Positions 1-7,503 of a stretch of DNA of 20,977 nt are shown one piece after another. How positions within the stretch are numbered: the first letter of the stretch is position 1; each line of letters opens with the position of its first letter. Source of the DNA: Rhodobacteraceae bacterium UBA2553 (GTDB lineage Bacteria > Pseudomonadota > Alphaproteobacteria > Rhodobacterales > Rhodobacteraceae). The notes below the pieces were generated by a model. That model saw only the letters and a list, made by a program, of their open reading frames with translations. It ran no database searches and was not told where the DNA came from. The position numbers and the translations under genes were made by a program. The DNA is taken from the NCBI GenBank assembly GCA_002340515.1, contig DDMF01000004.1, positions 32,427 to 53,403 on the forward strand, given 5' to 3'.

Positions 1-140
1 ACGCCCGGCATTCCGAACCCAACCACAAGGGCGTTGTTAACCATATAGGCAAACAGCACGGCCAGCATCCCCCAGCCAAAAAGGCGGGCGGGAACGGCGG
101 GTTCACCGGTTTGTTGAATATCTGCAAAATCGCTTGGCAT
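1..140 (-). CDS. TRAP transporter small permease (DctQ-type), N-terminal fragment
   Basis: This is the first 46 codons of a membrane protein cut by the left window edge. The start at 140 is preceded by GGGGAAG at good spacing; an in-frame ATG 12 bases upstream lacks such a site. The chain begins with a short polar tail, then a hydrophobic stretch (WGMLAVLFAYMVNNALVVGF) that reads as the first transmembrane helix. Its position directly downstream of a TRAP solute-binding protein, on the same strand, makes the small membrane subunit (four helices in this family) the likely identity. It would form the membrane complex with the large DctM subunit, which must lie outside the window. The family call rests mostly on context, since so little sequence is visible. 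Confidence 0.6.
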   Translation of the reverse strand, partial: MPSDFADIQQTGEPAVPARLFGWGMLAVLFAYMVNNALVVGFGMPG

Positions 141-191
141 TTGCTTCCCCATAAGCGCCGCACCCGGTGATATCCCAGGGGCGCTTGTAAA

Positions 192-218
192 AGAGCGGGG
201 CCAAAAAAGCCCCGCTCT
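192..218 (-). terminator. Hairpin between the TRAP binding-protein and permease genes (attenuator or mRNA stabiliser)
   Basis: A perfect 10-bp inverted repeat (AGAGCGGGGC / GCCCCGCTCT) surrounds a 7-base loop. It lies 23 bases after the binding-protein stop codon and about 50 bases before the permease start. On the minus strand it is followed only by TTTA, so termination is probably partial. Such hairpins are common after binding-protein genes of transport operons, where they raise binding protein over permease. The stem is seen directly; the attenuating role is inferred. Confidence 0.75.
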
Positions 219-241
219 GGTTTTGTTATGACATCAGTCGC

Positions 242-1330
242 TTACGACAGACCCAGCACACGGTTACGCTGGTTGACATAGCCGATTTCGAACTGGTTCA
301 TCATTGAACCCATTTCGCGCAGCTTGGACTGGAAGTTGTCGTTCACACGCGCGGCAAGGTCCGAGTGGTCGCGAACGTCAGAGAACACTTCTTCGGCGGC
401 TTCACCAAAGCTGTCCCAAACATCGTCGTTAAACGCACGCACCTGAACGCCCTGCTCGTCAACAAGCTTGGCCAGATACTCGCCATTCTTCGCGATGTTT
501 TCTTCGTAGGCGGCTGCGTTCTCTTCCATACAAGCGGCTTCGATCACAGCTTTTTCCCAGTCGGTCAGACCTTCGTACCAAGATTTGTTCATGCCAAAGG
601 CAAGACCGCCACCTGGCTCGTGCATACCAGCGGTATAGTAGTATTTGGCCGCTTCGTAGAACTTCATGAAGTAATCGTTGTACGGACCAACCCATTCGGT
701 TGCGTCAATCGAGCCAGACACAAGGTTTTCATAGATTTGCGAGCCTGGCAGCGACACGGTGGATGCGCCCAGTTTCGACATAACCTGACCGCCAAGGCCA
801 GGAATACGCATTTTCAGACCTTTCAGGTCATCTGCGCTTTCGATTTCTTTGTTGAACCAACCGCCCGCTTGGGTACCGGTTGCGCCACAAGTGAAGGCTT
901 TCAGGCCAAACTCGCCAGACACTTCGTCCCACAGCTCTTGGCCGCCGCCGAATTTGATCCAGGCGTTCCACTCGGGGTTGGACATGCCAAACGGAACCGA
1001 GGTGAAATAGTTGAACGCAGGGTGCTTACCAGCCCAGTAATAATCAGCTGCGATATAGGCTTGGCTGTTGCCGGATGCGACTTCGTCAAACGAGTCAAAC
1101 GCACCAACGCGTTCGCCAGCCGCGAAGTATTCCACTTTGAAGTGACCGTCAGACAGCTGCGCAATGCGATCTGCAAGGCGTTGGGCAGAAATCCCCAAAC
1201 CCGGGAAGTCACGCGGCCATGTCGATACGATTGTCAGGGTCTTACCGCCCTGGGCAAGTGCGGGTGTCGCCAATGCGGTTGCGCCTGCACCAAGTGCAGC
1301 GCCCGTCAGAAACTTACGGCGTTCCATCAT
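242..1330 (-). CDS. TRAP transporter solute-binding protein, DctP/TakP-like
   Basis: A 362-residue periplasmic solute receptor for a tripartite ATP-independent transporter. It has a Tat-like signal peptide: the ERRKFL box at residues 3-8, a hydrophobic alanine/glycine-rich core, and a probable cut after ALA-Q near residue 27. The mature part carries the family signatures GWFNKEI, LKMRIPGLGG and IDATEWVGPYND. The last is typical of the TakP group that binds 2-oxo acids and other monocarboxylates. Length is normal for the family. The start is supported by GGAGGAG 8 bases upstream. It is first in an operon with the small permease, separated by a hairpin. The exact substrate cannot be read from sequence. 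An overlapping plus-strand frame across most of this gene is antisense shadow. Confidence 0.92.
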   Translation of the reverse strand: MMERRKFLTGAALGAGATALATPALAQGGKTLTIVSTWPRDFPGLGISAQRLADRIAQLSDGHFKVEYFAAGERVGAFDSFDEVASGNSQAYIAADYYWAGKHPAFNYFTSVPFGMSNPEWNAWIKFGGGQELWDEVSGEFGLKAFTCGATGTQAGGWFNKEIESADDLKGLKMRIPGLGGQVMSKLGASTVSLPGSQIYENLVSGSIDATEWVGPYNDYFMKFYEAAKYYYTAGMHEPGGGLAFGMNKSWYEGLTDWEKAVIEAACMEENAAAYEENIAKNGEYLAKLVDEQGVQVRAFNDDVWDSFGEAAEEVFSDVRDHSDLAARVNDNFQSKLREMGSMMNQFEIGYVNQRNRVLGLS

Positions 1331-1453
1331 AAAAATTTCTCCTCCGAGTTTTTCAGTTCTCTTGTTGTCAGACGATGGCGGCCCACATCTCTCCCAGGGT
1401 CACCTACGTTGCCACGGACATTACTACGGAGTTGAAACAAGAATTCAAATGAT

Positions 1454-1496
1454 AATTTCACAAAGTGGTAATATTAATTTACCAATTCATGAAATT
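1454..1496. promoter_or_regulatory. 43-bp nested dyad, probable operator
   Basis: Two inverted repeats share one centre at 1475. The outer is AATTTCA (1454-1460) with TGAAATT (1490-1496); the inner is TGGTAA (1466-1471) with TTACCA (1479-1484). By direct reading, 15 of the 18 arm positions pair. It lies 124-166 bp upstream of the TRAP binding-protein start. The TGGTnnACCA-like core recalls GntR-family operators, but no GntR gene is in view, so the ligand is unknown. Confidence 0.5.
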
Positions 1497-1563
1497 GACA
1501 CCCTCTCCCCACCAACTAACTCGCGAAAAAACCTTATTTTCTTAACCATTTTGACCATTTGAT

Positions 1564-1589
1564 AAGGTCAGCATCTTTAGGTTGACCTT
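1564..1589. promoter_or_regulatory. Inverted repeat AAGGTCA/TGACCTT upstream of marR
   Basis: Arms AAGGTCA (1564-1570) and TGACCTT (1583-1589) flank 12 bases. It lies about 150 bp before the MarR start. It is a candidate binding site for the adjacent MarR regulator, which in this family usually represses its own operon. The spacing between the arms is longer than in classical MarR boxes, so the assignment is tentative. Confidence 0.35.
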
Positions 1590-1652
1590 ACGAATATAAA
1601 AGGTCGCTTTTGGCAAGAGGAACGTCTTTTTCCTGCACTTTCAAGGGGAAAG

Positions 1653-1681
1653 TTGACCAAAATTACTTTTCTGCTTGGATA
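1653..1681 (+). promoter_or_regulatory. Candidate promoter of the marR-RND operon
   Basis: TTGACC (1653-1658), a 17-base spacer, and TGGATA (1676-1681) resemble a sigma-70 type -35/-10 pair. Transcription would start near 1688, giving a leader of roughly 47 bases before the MarR start at 1736. The -10 is only a fair match. Confidence 0.35.
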
Positions 1682-1735
1682 TTTCATTTTTTGAACTATG
1701 TACAGCAAGTCGCGATTCCACACCAAAGGAACACC

Positions 1736-2245
1736 ATGTCCAATTGCAATGACGACCCTCTTTACCTGCAAACCGCCGCACCGAATATTGAACCCGAATT
1801 GCGGGCCATTATGGGGGCAATTGCGCTGCATTCCTTTCTGGAGATGCAGGTCGAATGCAATGTCATTGATGACGGGCTGACCAAATTTGAACGCAGCCTG
1901 TTGATCCGGCTGGATCAACCTAAACGCTTGGGGCAGCTCGCGAGGGACACAAACACCCTGCCCTCGACCATGACCGCCGCAGCGGATCAGCTAGAGCGCG
2001 CGGGGTTTGTCTCGCGCCAACGTGATCCAAATGACCGGCGCGCCTGGCTCTTGGTCTTGACTGAAAAAGGCGCAAACCACCGCGCCGAAATTGTGCGGCT
2101 GTCACGCACTTTGTTGCAAGACATCCTGCATCTCACCGATGACGAACTAAAAAGCTATGCCGATATCGGCACCAAAATTCATGCCAATATTCAATTGGCC
2201 CTGCAAAACCCGGACCAACCCGAAATTACGAGAGCCACACAATGA
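1736..2245 (+). CDS. MarR-family transcriptional regulator
   Basis: A 169-residue winged-helix regulator that most likely represses the efflux genes overlapping its end. The recognition region (LGQLARDTNTLPSTMTAAAD, about residues 65-84) is followed by the classic MarR wing, DPNDRR at 97-102 and then LVLTEKG. Flanking helices should form the dimer interface. I chose the ATG at 1736 because AAAGGA sits 5 bases upstream. The open frame extends 42 codons further, but that part is lysine/phenylalanine-rich and unlike MarR. The stop overlaps the next gene in an ATGA junction, indicating translational coupling. MarR proteins that control RND pumps usually release DNA when they bind a phenolic or other toxic ligand; the ligand here is unknown. 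Confidence 0.9.
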   Translation: MSNCNDDPLYLQTAAPNIEPELRAIMGAIALHSFLEMQVECNVIDDGLTKFERSLLIRLDQPKRLGQLARDTNTLPSTMTAAADQLERAGFVSRQRDPNDRRAWLLVLTEKGANHRAEIVRLSRTLLQDILHLTDDELKSYADIGTKIHANIQLALQNPDQPEITRATQ

Positions 2246-3291
2246 CCCTTATGAAACCCATTTTGGCCGCAACCGCGCTGACCATGATCGTCAGCTTGTC
2301 CCCTGTTCTGGCCCAAGACACCATTAAACCCGTCAAACTCATGACCGTCGCGGACACCTCTGCCAGTCTCGACCGGATTTTTTATGGCAAAGTTGTTGCC
2401 CGTCAAACCGTCGATCTGGCGTTTCAGGTTGGTGGCCAGTTGGTCGACTTTCCTGTCATTGAGGGTGATGTGATTCCTATGGGCGCATTGATCGCGCAGT
2501 TGGACCAAGAACAATACTCGCTTGCGTTGGAACAAGCGCAATTGCAAAAGGATCAGGCCGACCGCACGCTGACGCGACTGACCAAGCTGCAAGGTCAAAC
2601 TGTCAGTCAGGTCAAGCTGGACGATGCCACCACTCAGGCCAGTCTGGCGGATATTGCCGTGCGCAAAGCTGAATTTGATCTGGAGCACACGACGCTATCG
2701 GCCCCCTTTGATGCATTGGTCGCCACCCGGAACGTCGGAAATTTTGTCACCATCGGTGCTGGAAAGCCCGTCGTGCGCCTGCATGACATGAGCGAAATTC
2801 GCATTGATATCGACGTGCCCGAGGTCTTGTTTCAGACCGCAGGGCAAGGCGGCCCGGTCACCATCACCGCGCGCTTTCCATCCAGCGACAACACCTATCT
2901 GCTTGAGATCCGCGAATTTAACGCAGAGGCCTCTGCCGCGGGGCAAACCTATCGCCTGACACTTGGCATGGAGACCCCCAGCGATCTGGTGGTGTTGCCC
3001 GGATCCTCGGTGGATGTTCTGACCCATGCCAGCCTAGACAGAAAAGAAATCATCGTTCCCGTGACCGCCATTGCGACAAGCGCAGATGGCAGCGTATCGG
3101 TTCGCGTCTATGAGGAAACTGAAGACAGTAAAGGCGTGATCAAAGTCGCGCCAGTCGAGGTGGAACCCGCTGAGAACGGCGACTTCGTGGTTCTGTCCGG
3201 CCTCGCCCCGGGACAACAAATTGTGGCAGCTGGTGCCAATCGGGTCACGGACGGTCAAACCGTGCGCCCCTTCACCGGCTTTGCCAACTAG
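2242..3291 (+). CDS. RND efflux periplasmic adaptor subunit (membrane fusion protein)
   Basis: A 349-residue adaptor that would link the inner-membrane RND pump to an outer-membrane channel. Residues 1-24 form an export signal ending in LAQ, without a lipobox cysteine at the cut site. Next come a split lipoyl/barrel-sandwich part (VDLAFQVGGQLVDFPVIEGD; later FDALVATRNVGNFV), a charged helical hairpin (about residues 85-145), a beta-barrel part, and a membrane-proximal domain ending in LAPGQQIVAAGANRVTDGQ. This order matches the AcrA/MexA family, at the short end of its length range. It starts inside the marR stop codon and ends 12 bp before the pump gene. No outer-membrane channel gene follows, so a TolC-like partner elsewhere is probable. 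Confidence 0.92.
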   Translation: MTLMKPILAATALTMIVSLSPVLAQDTIKPVKLMTVADTSASLDRIFYGKVVARQTVDLAFQVGGQLVDFPVIEGDVIPMGALIAQLDQEQYSLALEQAQLQKDQADRTLTRLTKLQGQTVSQVKLDDATTQASLADIAVRKAEFDLEHTTLSAPFDALVATRNVGNFVTIGAGKPVVRLHDMSEIRIDIDVPEVLFQTAGQGGPVTITARFPSSDNTYLLEIREFNAEASAAGQTYRLTLGMETPSDLVVLPGSSVDVLTHASLDRKEIIVPVTAIATSADGSVSVRVYEETEDSKGVIKVAPVEVEPAENGDFVVLSGLAPGQQIVAAGANRVTDGQTVRPFTGFAN

Positions 3292-3303
3292 GAGCGTTTT
3301 CCA

Positions 3304-6300
3304 ATGGTGAATATCGCACGCGCGTCTATCGAAAAGCCGCTGTATACATGGCTTTTGGTCCTCACCATGCTGCTCGGCGGCATCTGGGGCTTTTTCAATC
3401 TGGGTCGGTTAGAGGATCCAGCCTTTACCATCAAACAATCCGTGGTGATCACGCAATATCCCGGCGCCTCTGCTGAACAGGTGGCGACCGAAGTGTCGGA
3501 ACCGCTGGAAAGCGCCATCCAAAAGATGGAAGAGATTAAAAAGATCACATCCATCAACCAACCCGGCATATCGCAAATTGATGTTGAGATTAAATCAACC
3601 TATCCGGCCGAAGCGCTGCCCGACATCTGGACCCGCCTGCGCGCCCGCGTGCGCGATGCGGCACGGGATTTGCCGCAGGGTGTTCAAACGCCGATGGTCA
3701 ACGACAGTTTCGGCGATGTGTTTGGCCTTTATTATGCCGTCACAGCCCCCGGTTTTTCCGACGCTGAATTACATGATCTTGGCACCTTCCTGCGCCGAGA
3801 GTTGCTGGTTGTGGATGGGGTTGCGGATGTCGATCTGATGGGCCTGCCCGAAGAGGCAATCTTTATCGAACCTGACCTGACGCTCACCGTCAATCAGGGT
3901 ATTCCGCCCAATGCCATCGCCAACGCGCTGTCGACTGCAAACTCGGTTGTGTCCGCAGGTGAAATTGACAGCGGGGAAAGCCGCGTTCAAATCAAGGCAC
4001 CCGAAGGGTCCGACACCGTATCCGCCATTGCCGAACTGAGTGTTGGGTTGAATGGCAACCTGTTGAACCTTGTGGATTTTGCCTCTGTGACCCGCGCGCG
4101 TGTCGAGAACCCGCGCCAAATCATTCGCTATAACGGTCAAGACGCCTTTACCCTTGCGATTGCGGGTCTGGAAACCGAAGACATTGTCAAAGTGGGCCAT
4201 CGGGTTGATGATCGCCTTGCCGAACTATCACAAGACATCCCTTACGGGGTGGAGCTTCAACCTGTTTATCAGCAGCACATCGTTGTTGAAAAAGCGTCCA
4301 ACGATTTTCTGGTCAACCTTGCCATGTCTGTGGGTATCGTGATTATCGTGCTTGGGCTTTTCATGGGGTGGCGTGCTGCGATTGTCATTGGCACCACACT
4401 GTTGTTGACCGTTGTGGGCACACTTTTGTTCATGTGGCTCTTCTCGATTGAAATGGAGCGGATTTCGCTGGGTGCCTTGATCATTGCGATGGGGATGTTG
4501 GTGGACAACGCCATTGTTGTGGCGGAAGGCATGCAAATCTCAATGCTGCGCGGGCGCAACTCGCGACAGGCGGCGGATGACGCGGCAAAGAAAACCCAAA
4601 TCCCACTCTTGGGTGCTACGGTCATTGGGATCATGGCCTTTGCCGGGATCGGTCTTTCCCCTGACAGCACCGGCGAGTTTCTTTTCTCGCTGTTTGCCGT
4701 GATTGGCATTTCCTTGATGCTCAGCTGGGTTCTTGCGCTGACGGTCACACCGTTCTTGGGCCATCACCTGTTTAAGCACGACAACCAGTCCGCAGATGAC
4801 GCCTATACCGGTCGCTTCTTTGTGTTCTACAAAAAGATGCTGGATTGGGCGCTGACCCTGCGCTGGCCTGTGATTGCAGGGATGATTGCCATCACCGTGG
4901 TCTGTTTCGCGGGCTTTGGGACCGTCAAACAACAGTTTTTCCCGAATTCAAACACACCGCTGTTTTTCGTCAGGTATCAGCTGCCACAAGGCACGCCGAT
5001 CACCAAGACGTCCGACGATCTGAAGGTCATGGAAAGCTGGTTGCTAGAGCAGGAAGAGGTGCTGTCTGTCGCGGCCTATGCGGGCCAAGGCGCCACGCGT
5101 TTCATGCTGACCTATGACGCGGGGCAGGCCAACCCAGCCTATGGACACCTGATCATCCGAACGGAAACCATCGACGAAATTCCGGCGCTGCGTAAACGGC
5201 TAGAAACCTTTGGTGGCGAAAGCTTCCCCGAGGCGGAATTCCGGGCCGAACGGTTGGTCTTTGGCCCGCCAAGCGGGACGCCCATTCAGGTGCGCCTCTC
5301 TGGCAGCGATCCTAAGGTCCTGCGGCAATTGGCGGATGACGTCAGTGCGGTTATGAACGGGGCGTCTGGCAACCTGATCAACATTCAAGCCGATTGGCGC
5401 GAACAGGAATTGTCGGTTGTGCCGATCTATGCCACCAACCGCGCCCAGTCCGCTGGCATTACGCGTGATGCGATCGCGAGCAGCCTTCTGTTTTCAACGG
5501 ATGGGATCCGGGCGGGCGTATACCGCGAACGGGAACGACAAATTCCCATTATTTTGCGCAGCCCGCGTGATCGCGAATACAGCCTGAATGATCAGCTGAT
5601 TTATTCCCCGATTTCCGGTAGCCATATGCCGATTGAGCAAGTCACCGATGGGTTTGAATACACTGTTGAAAACACGCTGTTCAAACGTTGGAACCGCGTC
5701 CCAACCATTGCGGTCGGGGCTTCGATCCCAGCGGATAAAACCGCGGCATTTGTGCATTCCGAAGTGCGCGCGGCCGTAGAGGCGATGGACCTGCCACCCG
5801 GCTATTCGATGGAATGGGGCGGCGAGTTTGAAAGCGCGTCCGAGGCCAACGAAAGCCTGGGAAAACAGCTTCCTGTCAGCTTGTTGGTCATGGTCATGAT
5901 CTCAATCCTGCTGTTCAACGCTGTGCGCCAACCACTGATCATCTGGTTGCTGGTGCCAATGTCCGTGAATGGCGTTGTCATCGGCCTGCTTGGCACCGGC
6001 CTGCCCTTTACCTTTACCGCGCTTCTTGGGTTGCTCAGCCTGTCGGGCATGTTGATCAAAAACGGCATTGTTCTGGTCGAAGAGATTGATCTGGTCCGCG
6101 AAGAAGGTGTGGAATTGCGCAAGGCCATCATTGATGCGTCCGCTTCGCGTGTGCGTCCGGTTGCATTGGCCGCAATCACCACGATCCTTGGCATGATCCC
6201 ACTTTTGTCAGACGCGTTTTTCGTGTCGATGTCGGTGACGATCATGGGGGGATTGGCCTTTGCATCACTGCTGACTTTGGTGGCTGCGCCGGTGCTGTAT

Positions 6301-6354
6301 TACGTGTTTTTCAAACGTGATGAAGCACGCGAAATGGCCACAAAAGCCGCATGA
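3304..6354 (+). CDS. RND-family efflux pump, AcrB/HAE1-like inner-membrane transporter
   Basis: A 1016-residue proton-driven pump. It has the duplicated RND plan: helix 1 near residues 13-32, a large periplasmic loop, helices 2-6 (about 335-480), helix 7 (about 519-540), a second large loop, and helices 8-12 (about 856-1005). Proton-relay positions are visible. In helix 4 the motif VDNAIVV has Asp401 followed by Asn402, where AcrB has two aspartates. Lys919 lies in LIKNGIVLVEE of helix 10. The VDN variant is, as I recall, common in RND pumps away from the AcrB/MexB branch, so it need not mean loss of activity. AGGAG precedes the start. A strong terminator follows the stop, so the operon ends here. 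Substrates cannot be predicted, but the MarR partner suggests organic toxicants or drugs rather than metals. Confidence 0.94.
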   Translation: MVNIARASIEKPLYTWLLVLTMLLGGIWGFFNLGRLEDPAFTIKQSVVITQYPGASAEQVATEVSEPLESAIQKMEEIKKITSINQPGISQIDVEIKSTYPAEALPDIWTRLRARVRDAARDLPQGVQTPMVNDSFGDVFGLYYAVTAPGFSDAELHDLGTFLRRELLVVDGVADVDLMGLPEEAIFIEPDLTLTVNQGIPPNAIANALSTANSVVSAGEIDSGESRVQIKAPEGSDTVSAIAELSVGLNGNLLNLVDFASVTRARVENPRQIIRYNGQDAFTLAIAGLETEDIVKVGHRVDDRLAELSQDIPYGVELQPVYQQHIVVEKASNDFLVNLAMSVGIVIIVLGLFMGWRAAIVIGTTLLLTVVGTLLFMWLFSIEMERISLGALIIAMGMLVDNAIVVAEGMQISMLRGRNSRQAADDAAKKTQIPLLGATVIGIMAFAGIGLSPDSTGEFLFSLFAVIGISLMLSWVLALTVTPFLGHHLFKHDNQSADDAYTGRFFVFYKKMLDWALTLRWPVIAGMIAITVVCFAGFGTVKQQFFPNSNTPLFFVRYQLPQGTPITKTSDDLKVMESWLLEQEEVLSVAAYAGQGATRFMLTYDAGQANPAYGHLIIRTETIDEIPALRKRLETFGGESFPEAEFRAERLVFGPPSGTPIQVRLSGSDPKVLRQLADDVSAVMNGASGNLINIQADWREQELSVVPIYATNRAQSAGITRDAIASSLLFSTDGIRAGVYRERERQIPIILRSPRDREYSLNDQLIYSPISGSHMPIEQVTDGFEYTVENTLFKRWNRVPTIAVGASIPADKTAAFVHSEVRAAVEAMDLPPGYSMEWGGEFESASEANESLGKQLPVSLLVMVMISILLFNAVRQPLIIWLLVPMSVNGVVIGLLGTGLPFTFTALLGLLSLSGMLIKNGIVLVEEIDLVREEGVELRKAIIDASASRVRPVALAAITTILGMIPLLSDAFFVSMSVTIMGGLAFASLLTLVAAPVLYYVFFKRDEAREMATKAA

Positions 6355-6374
6355 TATCAGCAAAGTAAGTCAAC

Positions 6375-6414
6375 AAAATCCGCCCATTGGACTTGTCTGG
6401 TGGGCGGATTTTTT
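6375..6414 (+). terminator. Rho-independent terminator of the marR-RND operon
   Basis: A perfect 12-bp stem, AAAATCCGCCCA (6375-6386) with TGGGCGGATTTT (6401-6412), has a 14-base loop and continues into a run of six T. It begins 21 bases after the pump stop codon. This is the strongest terminator in the window. Confidence 0.92.
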
Positions 6415-6496
6415 ATACCAATTTCCCAAAAAAACGACGTCACTCCCCCACCCTTAAAAGGGGAAAGAATTCATTTCACGAAAAAGGAAGAAAATC

Positions 6497-6570
6497 TGGA
6501 GCGGGCGGCGGGAATCGAACCCGCGTCATTAGCTTGGAAGGCTAAGGTCTTACCACTACACAACGCCCGC
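6497..6570 (-). tRNA. tRNA-Gly (anticodon TCC)
   Basis: The minus strand folds as a complete tRNA. The acceptor GCGGGCG pairs with the 3' CGCCCGC. The D-arm has the short GTAGTGGTAAGAC form typical of glycine tRNAs. The anticodon stem TTAGC/GCTAA holds the loop CTTCCAA, giving anticodon TCC. The T-arm carries GGTTCGATTCC. CCA is encoded at 6497-6499, for a total of 74 bases. It reads GGA codons, and GGG by wobble. No integrase or duplicated 3' end is seen nearby, so there is no sign that it serves as an attachment site here. Confidence 0.96.
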
Positions 6571-6583
6571 CCAGTGAATTCAT

Positions 6584-6612
6584 CACATATTTCATACTGT
6601 TCAGAGCGTCAA
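6584..6612 (-). promoter_or_regulatory. Promoter of tRNA-Gly
   Basis: On the minus strand, TTGACG (6612-6607) is followed by exactly 17 bases and then TATGTG (6589-6584). This places transcription start about 6-8 bases before the mature tRNA end at 6570. The -35 is close to consensus and the spacing is ideal. Confidence 0.65.
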
Positions 6613-6674
6613 GAGCGAGAGGTGAAACATCTTGTCTCAAGTGCGCAATCTACGTCGCGCTTTCTTAAGCAAGG

Positions 6675-6707
6675 AGGCTTGGCCCCCCAGGGCGCTCCAG
6701 TAAGCCT
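6675..6707 (-). terminator. Possible terminator hairpin after tupA
   Basis: AGGCTT (6675-6680) and AAGCCT (6702-6707) are complementary across a G+C-rich 21-base loop, starting just after the tupA stop codon. No good T-run follows on the minus strand, so this is a weak candidate. Confidence 0.3.
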
Positions 6708-6708
6708 T

Positions 6709-7503
6709 TTACTCCGCGTTAAACACAAACAGGGTTTCACCGTTGATCTTATAGGCATTGATCAGATCTTTGGCTGCGTCTGACACCAACCACGCCTCCA
6801 GCTTCGCTGCCAGATCAGCCCTTACATGCGGGTGCATGTCTGGGTTTACGGGCAGAAACGCATATTGGTTGAACAAAACCGGATCCCCGGAATAGAGCAG
6901 CGCCAGATCGCCCTTATTGCCAAAATTGAGCCAGCTCGCACGGTCAGACATGATATAGGCGTCCATCCCGGATGCGGTGTTAAGTGCGGCCCCCATACCG
7001 GCCCCCACCGCTTTGTACCAATCTCCTTCTGGCGTCACATCAGCACTTGCCCACAACGACAGTTCTTTCTTGTGGGTGCCGCTGTCATCGCCGCGACTGA
7101 CAAAAGGGGATTGGGTGTCTGCAATCGCCTTTAGGGCCGCGGCCGCATTGCTGGCGTCACCCAATTTGGCGCTGTCTGTTTTTGGGCCTATGAACACAAA
7201 ATCATTATACATGATCTCACGGCGATGGGTGCCAAAACCCCCTTTGAGGAACTTTTCTTCAGCCTTTTTGGAATGCACCAATATCGCATCCACATCGCCC
7301 GCTTCGCCCAGCTTGATCGCCTGCCCGGTGCCCACCACCAGCAACTGCAGATCAATACCCGTATCCGCCTTAATCTGTGGCAACAGGATATCGGCCAGAC
7401 CAGAGTTGTGAAACGACGTGGTTACGGCCATTTTCATCTCATCCGCAACAGCCATACCTGACAAAAGAACCGAGGCGAAAAGCCCCCACAGGATCTGTTT
7501 CAT
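6709..7503 (-). CDS. tupA: Tungstate ABC transporter substrate-binding protein TupA
   Basis: A 264-residue periplasmic oxyanion receptor. The first 20 residues form a signal peptide ending in AVA-DE. The mature part carries motifs I associate with TupA: TTSFHNSGLADILLP, VGTGQAIKLGEAGDVDAILVHS (residues about 56-77), MYNDFVFIGP, and FVSRGDDSGTHKKE near the middle. The Thr/Ser-rich start, the Gly-Thr-Gly turn and the RGDDSGT loop fit binding of a tetrahedral oxyanion. TupA proteins favour tungstate strongly over molybdate; the preference here is inferred. Its ATG overlaps the tupC stop by four bases. It is last in the operon, whereas the binding protein comes first in many tup operons. Tungstate would feed tungsten- or molybdenum-cofactor enzymes, none of which is in the window. 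Confidence 0.9.
   Translation of the reverse strand: MKQILWGLFASVLLSGMAVADEMKMAVTTSFHNSGLADILLPQIKADTGIDLQLLVVGTGQAIKLGEAGDVDAILVHSKKAEEKFLKGGFGTHRREIMYNDFVFIGPKTDSAKLGDASNAAAALKAIADTQSPFVSRGDDSGTHKKELSLWASADVTPEGDWYKAVGAGMGAALNTASGMDAYIMSDRASWLNFGNKGDLALLYSGDPVLFNQYAFLPVNPDMHPHVRADLAAKLEAWLVSDAAKDLINAYKINGETLFVFNAE

Larger units (their letters stand above)
1331..1735. other. 405-bp A+T-rich divergent intergenic region
   Basis: No credible gene lies here; frames crossing it lack ribosome sites and family features. It separates the TRAP operon (minus) from the marR-RND operon (plus) and must hold both promoters. It contains a 43-bp nested dyad near the TRAP side, an AAGGTCA/TGACCTT dyad nearer marR, and TTGACC elements at about 1552, 1583 and 1653. 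The marR frame stays open back to 1610, but a ribosome site supports the later start at 1736. Confidence 0.7.

Noticed and set aside
365..1435. 356-codon plus-strand open frame
   Set aside because: It lies antisense to the TRAP binding-protein gene, lacks a ribosome site and recognisable motifs, and is low-complexity in the usual way of a G+C-rich shadow.
6497..6570. tRNA-Gly as an integration site
   Set aside because: No integrase or partial repeat of the tRNA 3' end was found nearby; the recombinase at the right edge is over 13 kb away and is a serine resolvase type.
6400..6783. 127-codon plus-strand open frame
   Set aside because: It runs through the RND terminator, the tRNA gene (antisense) and the end of tupA.
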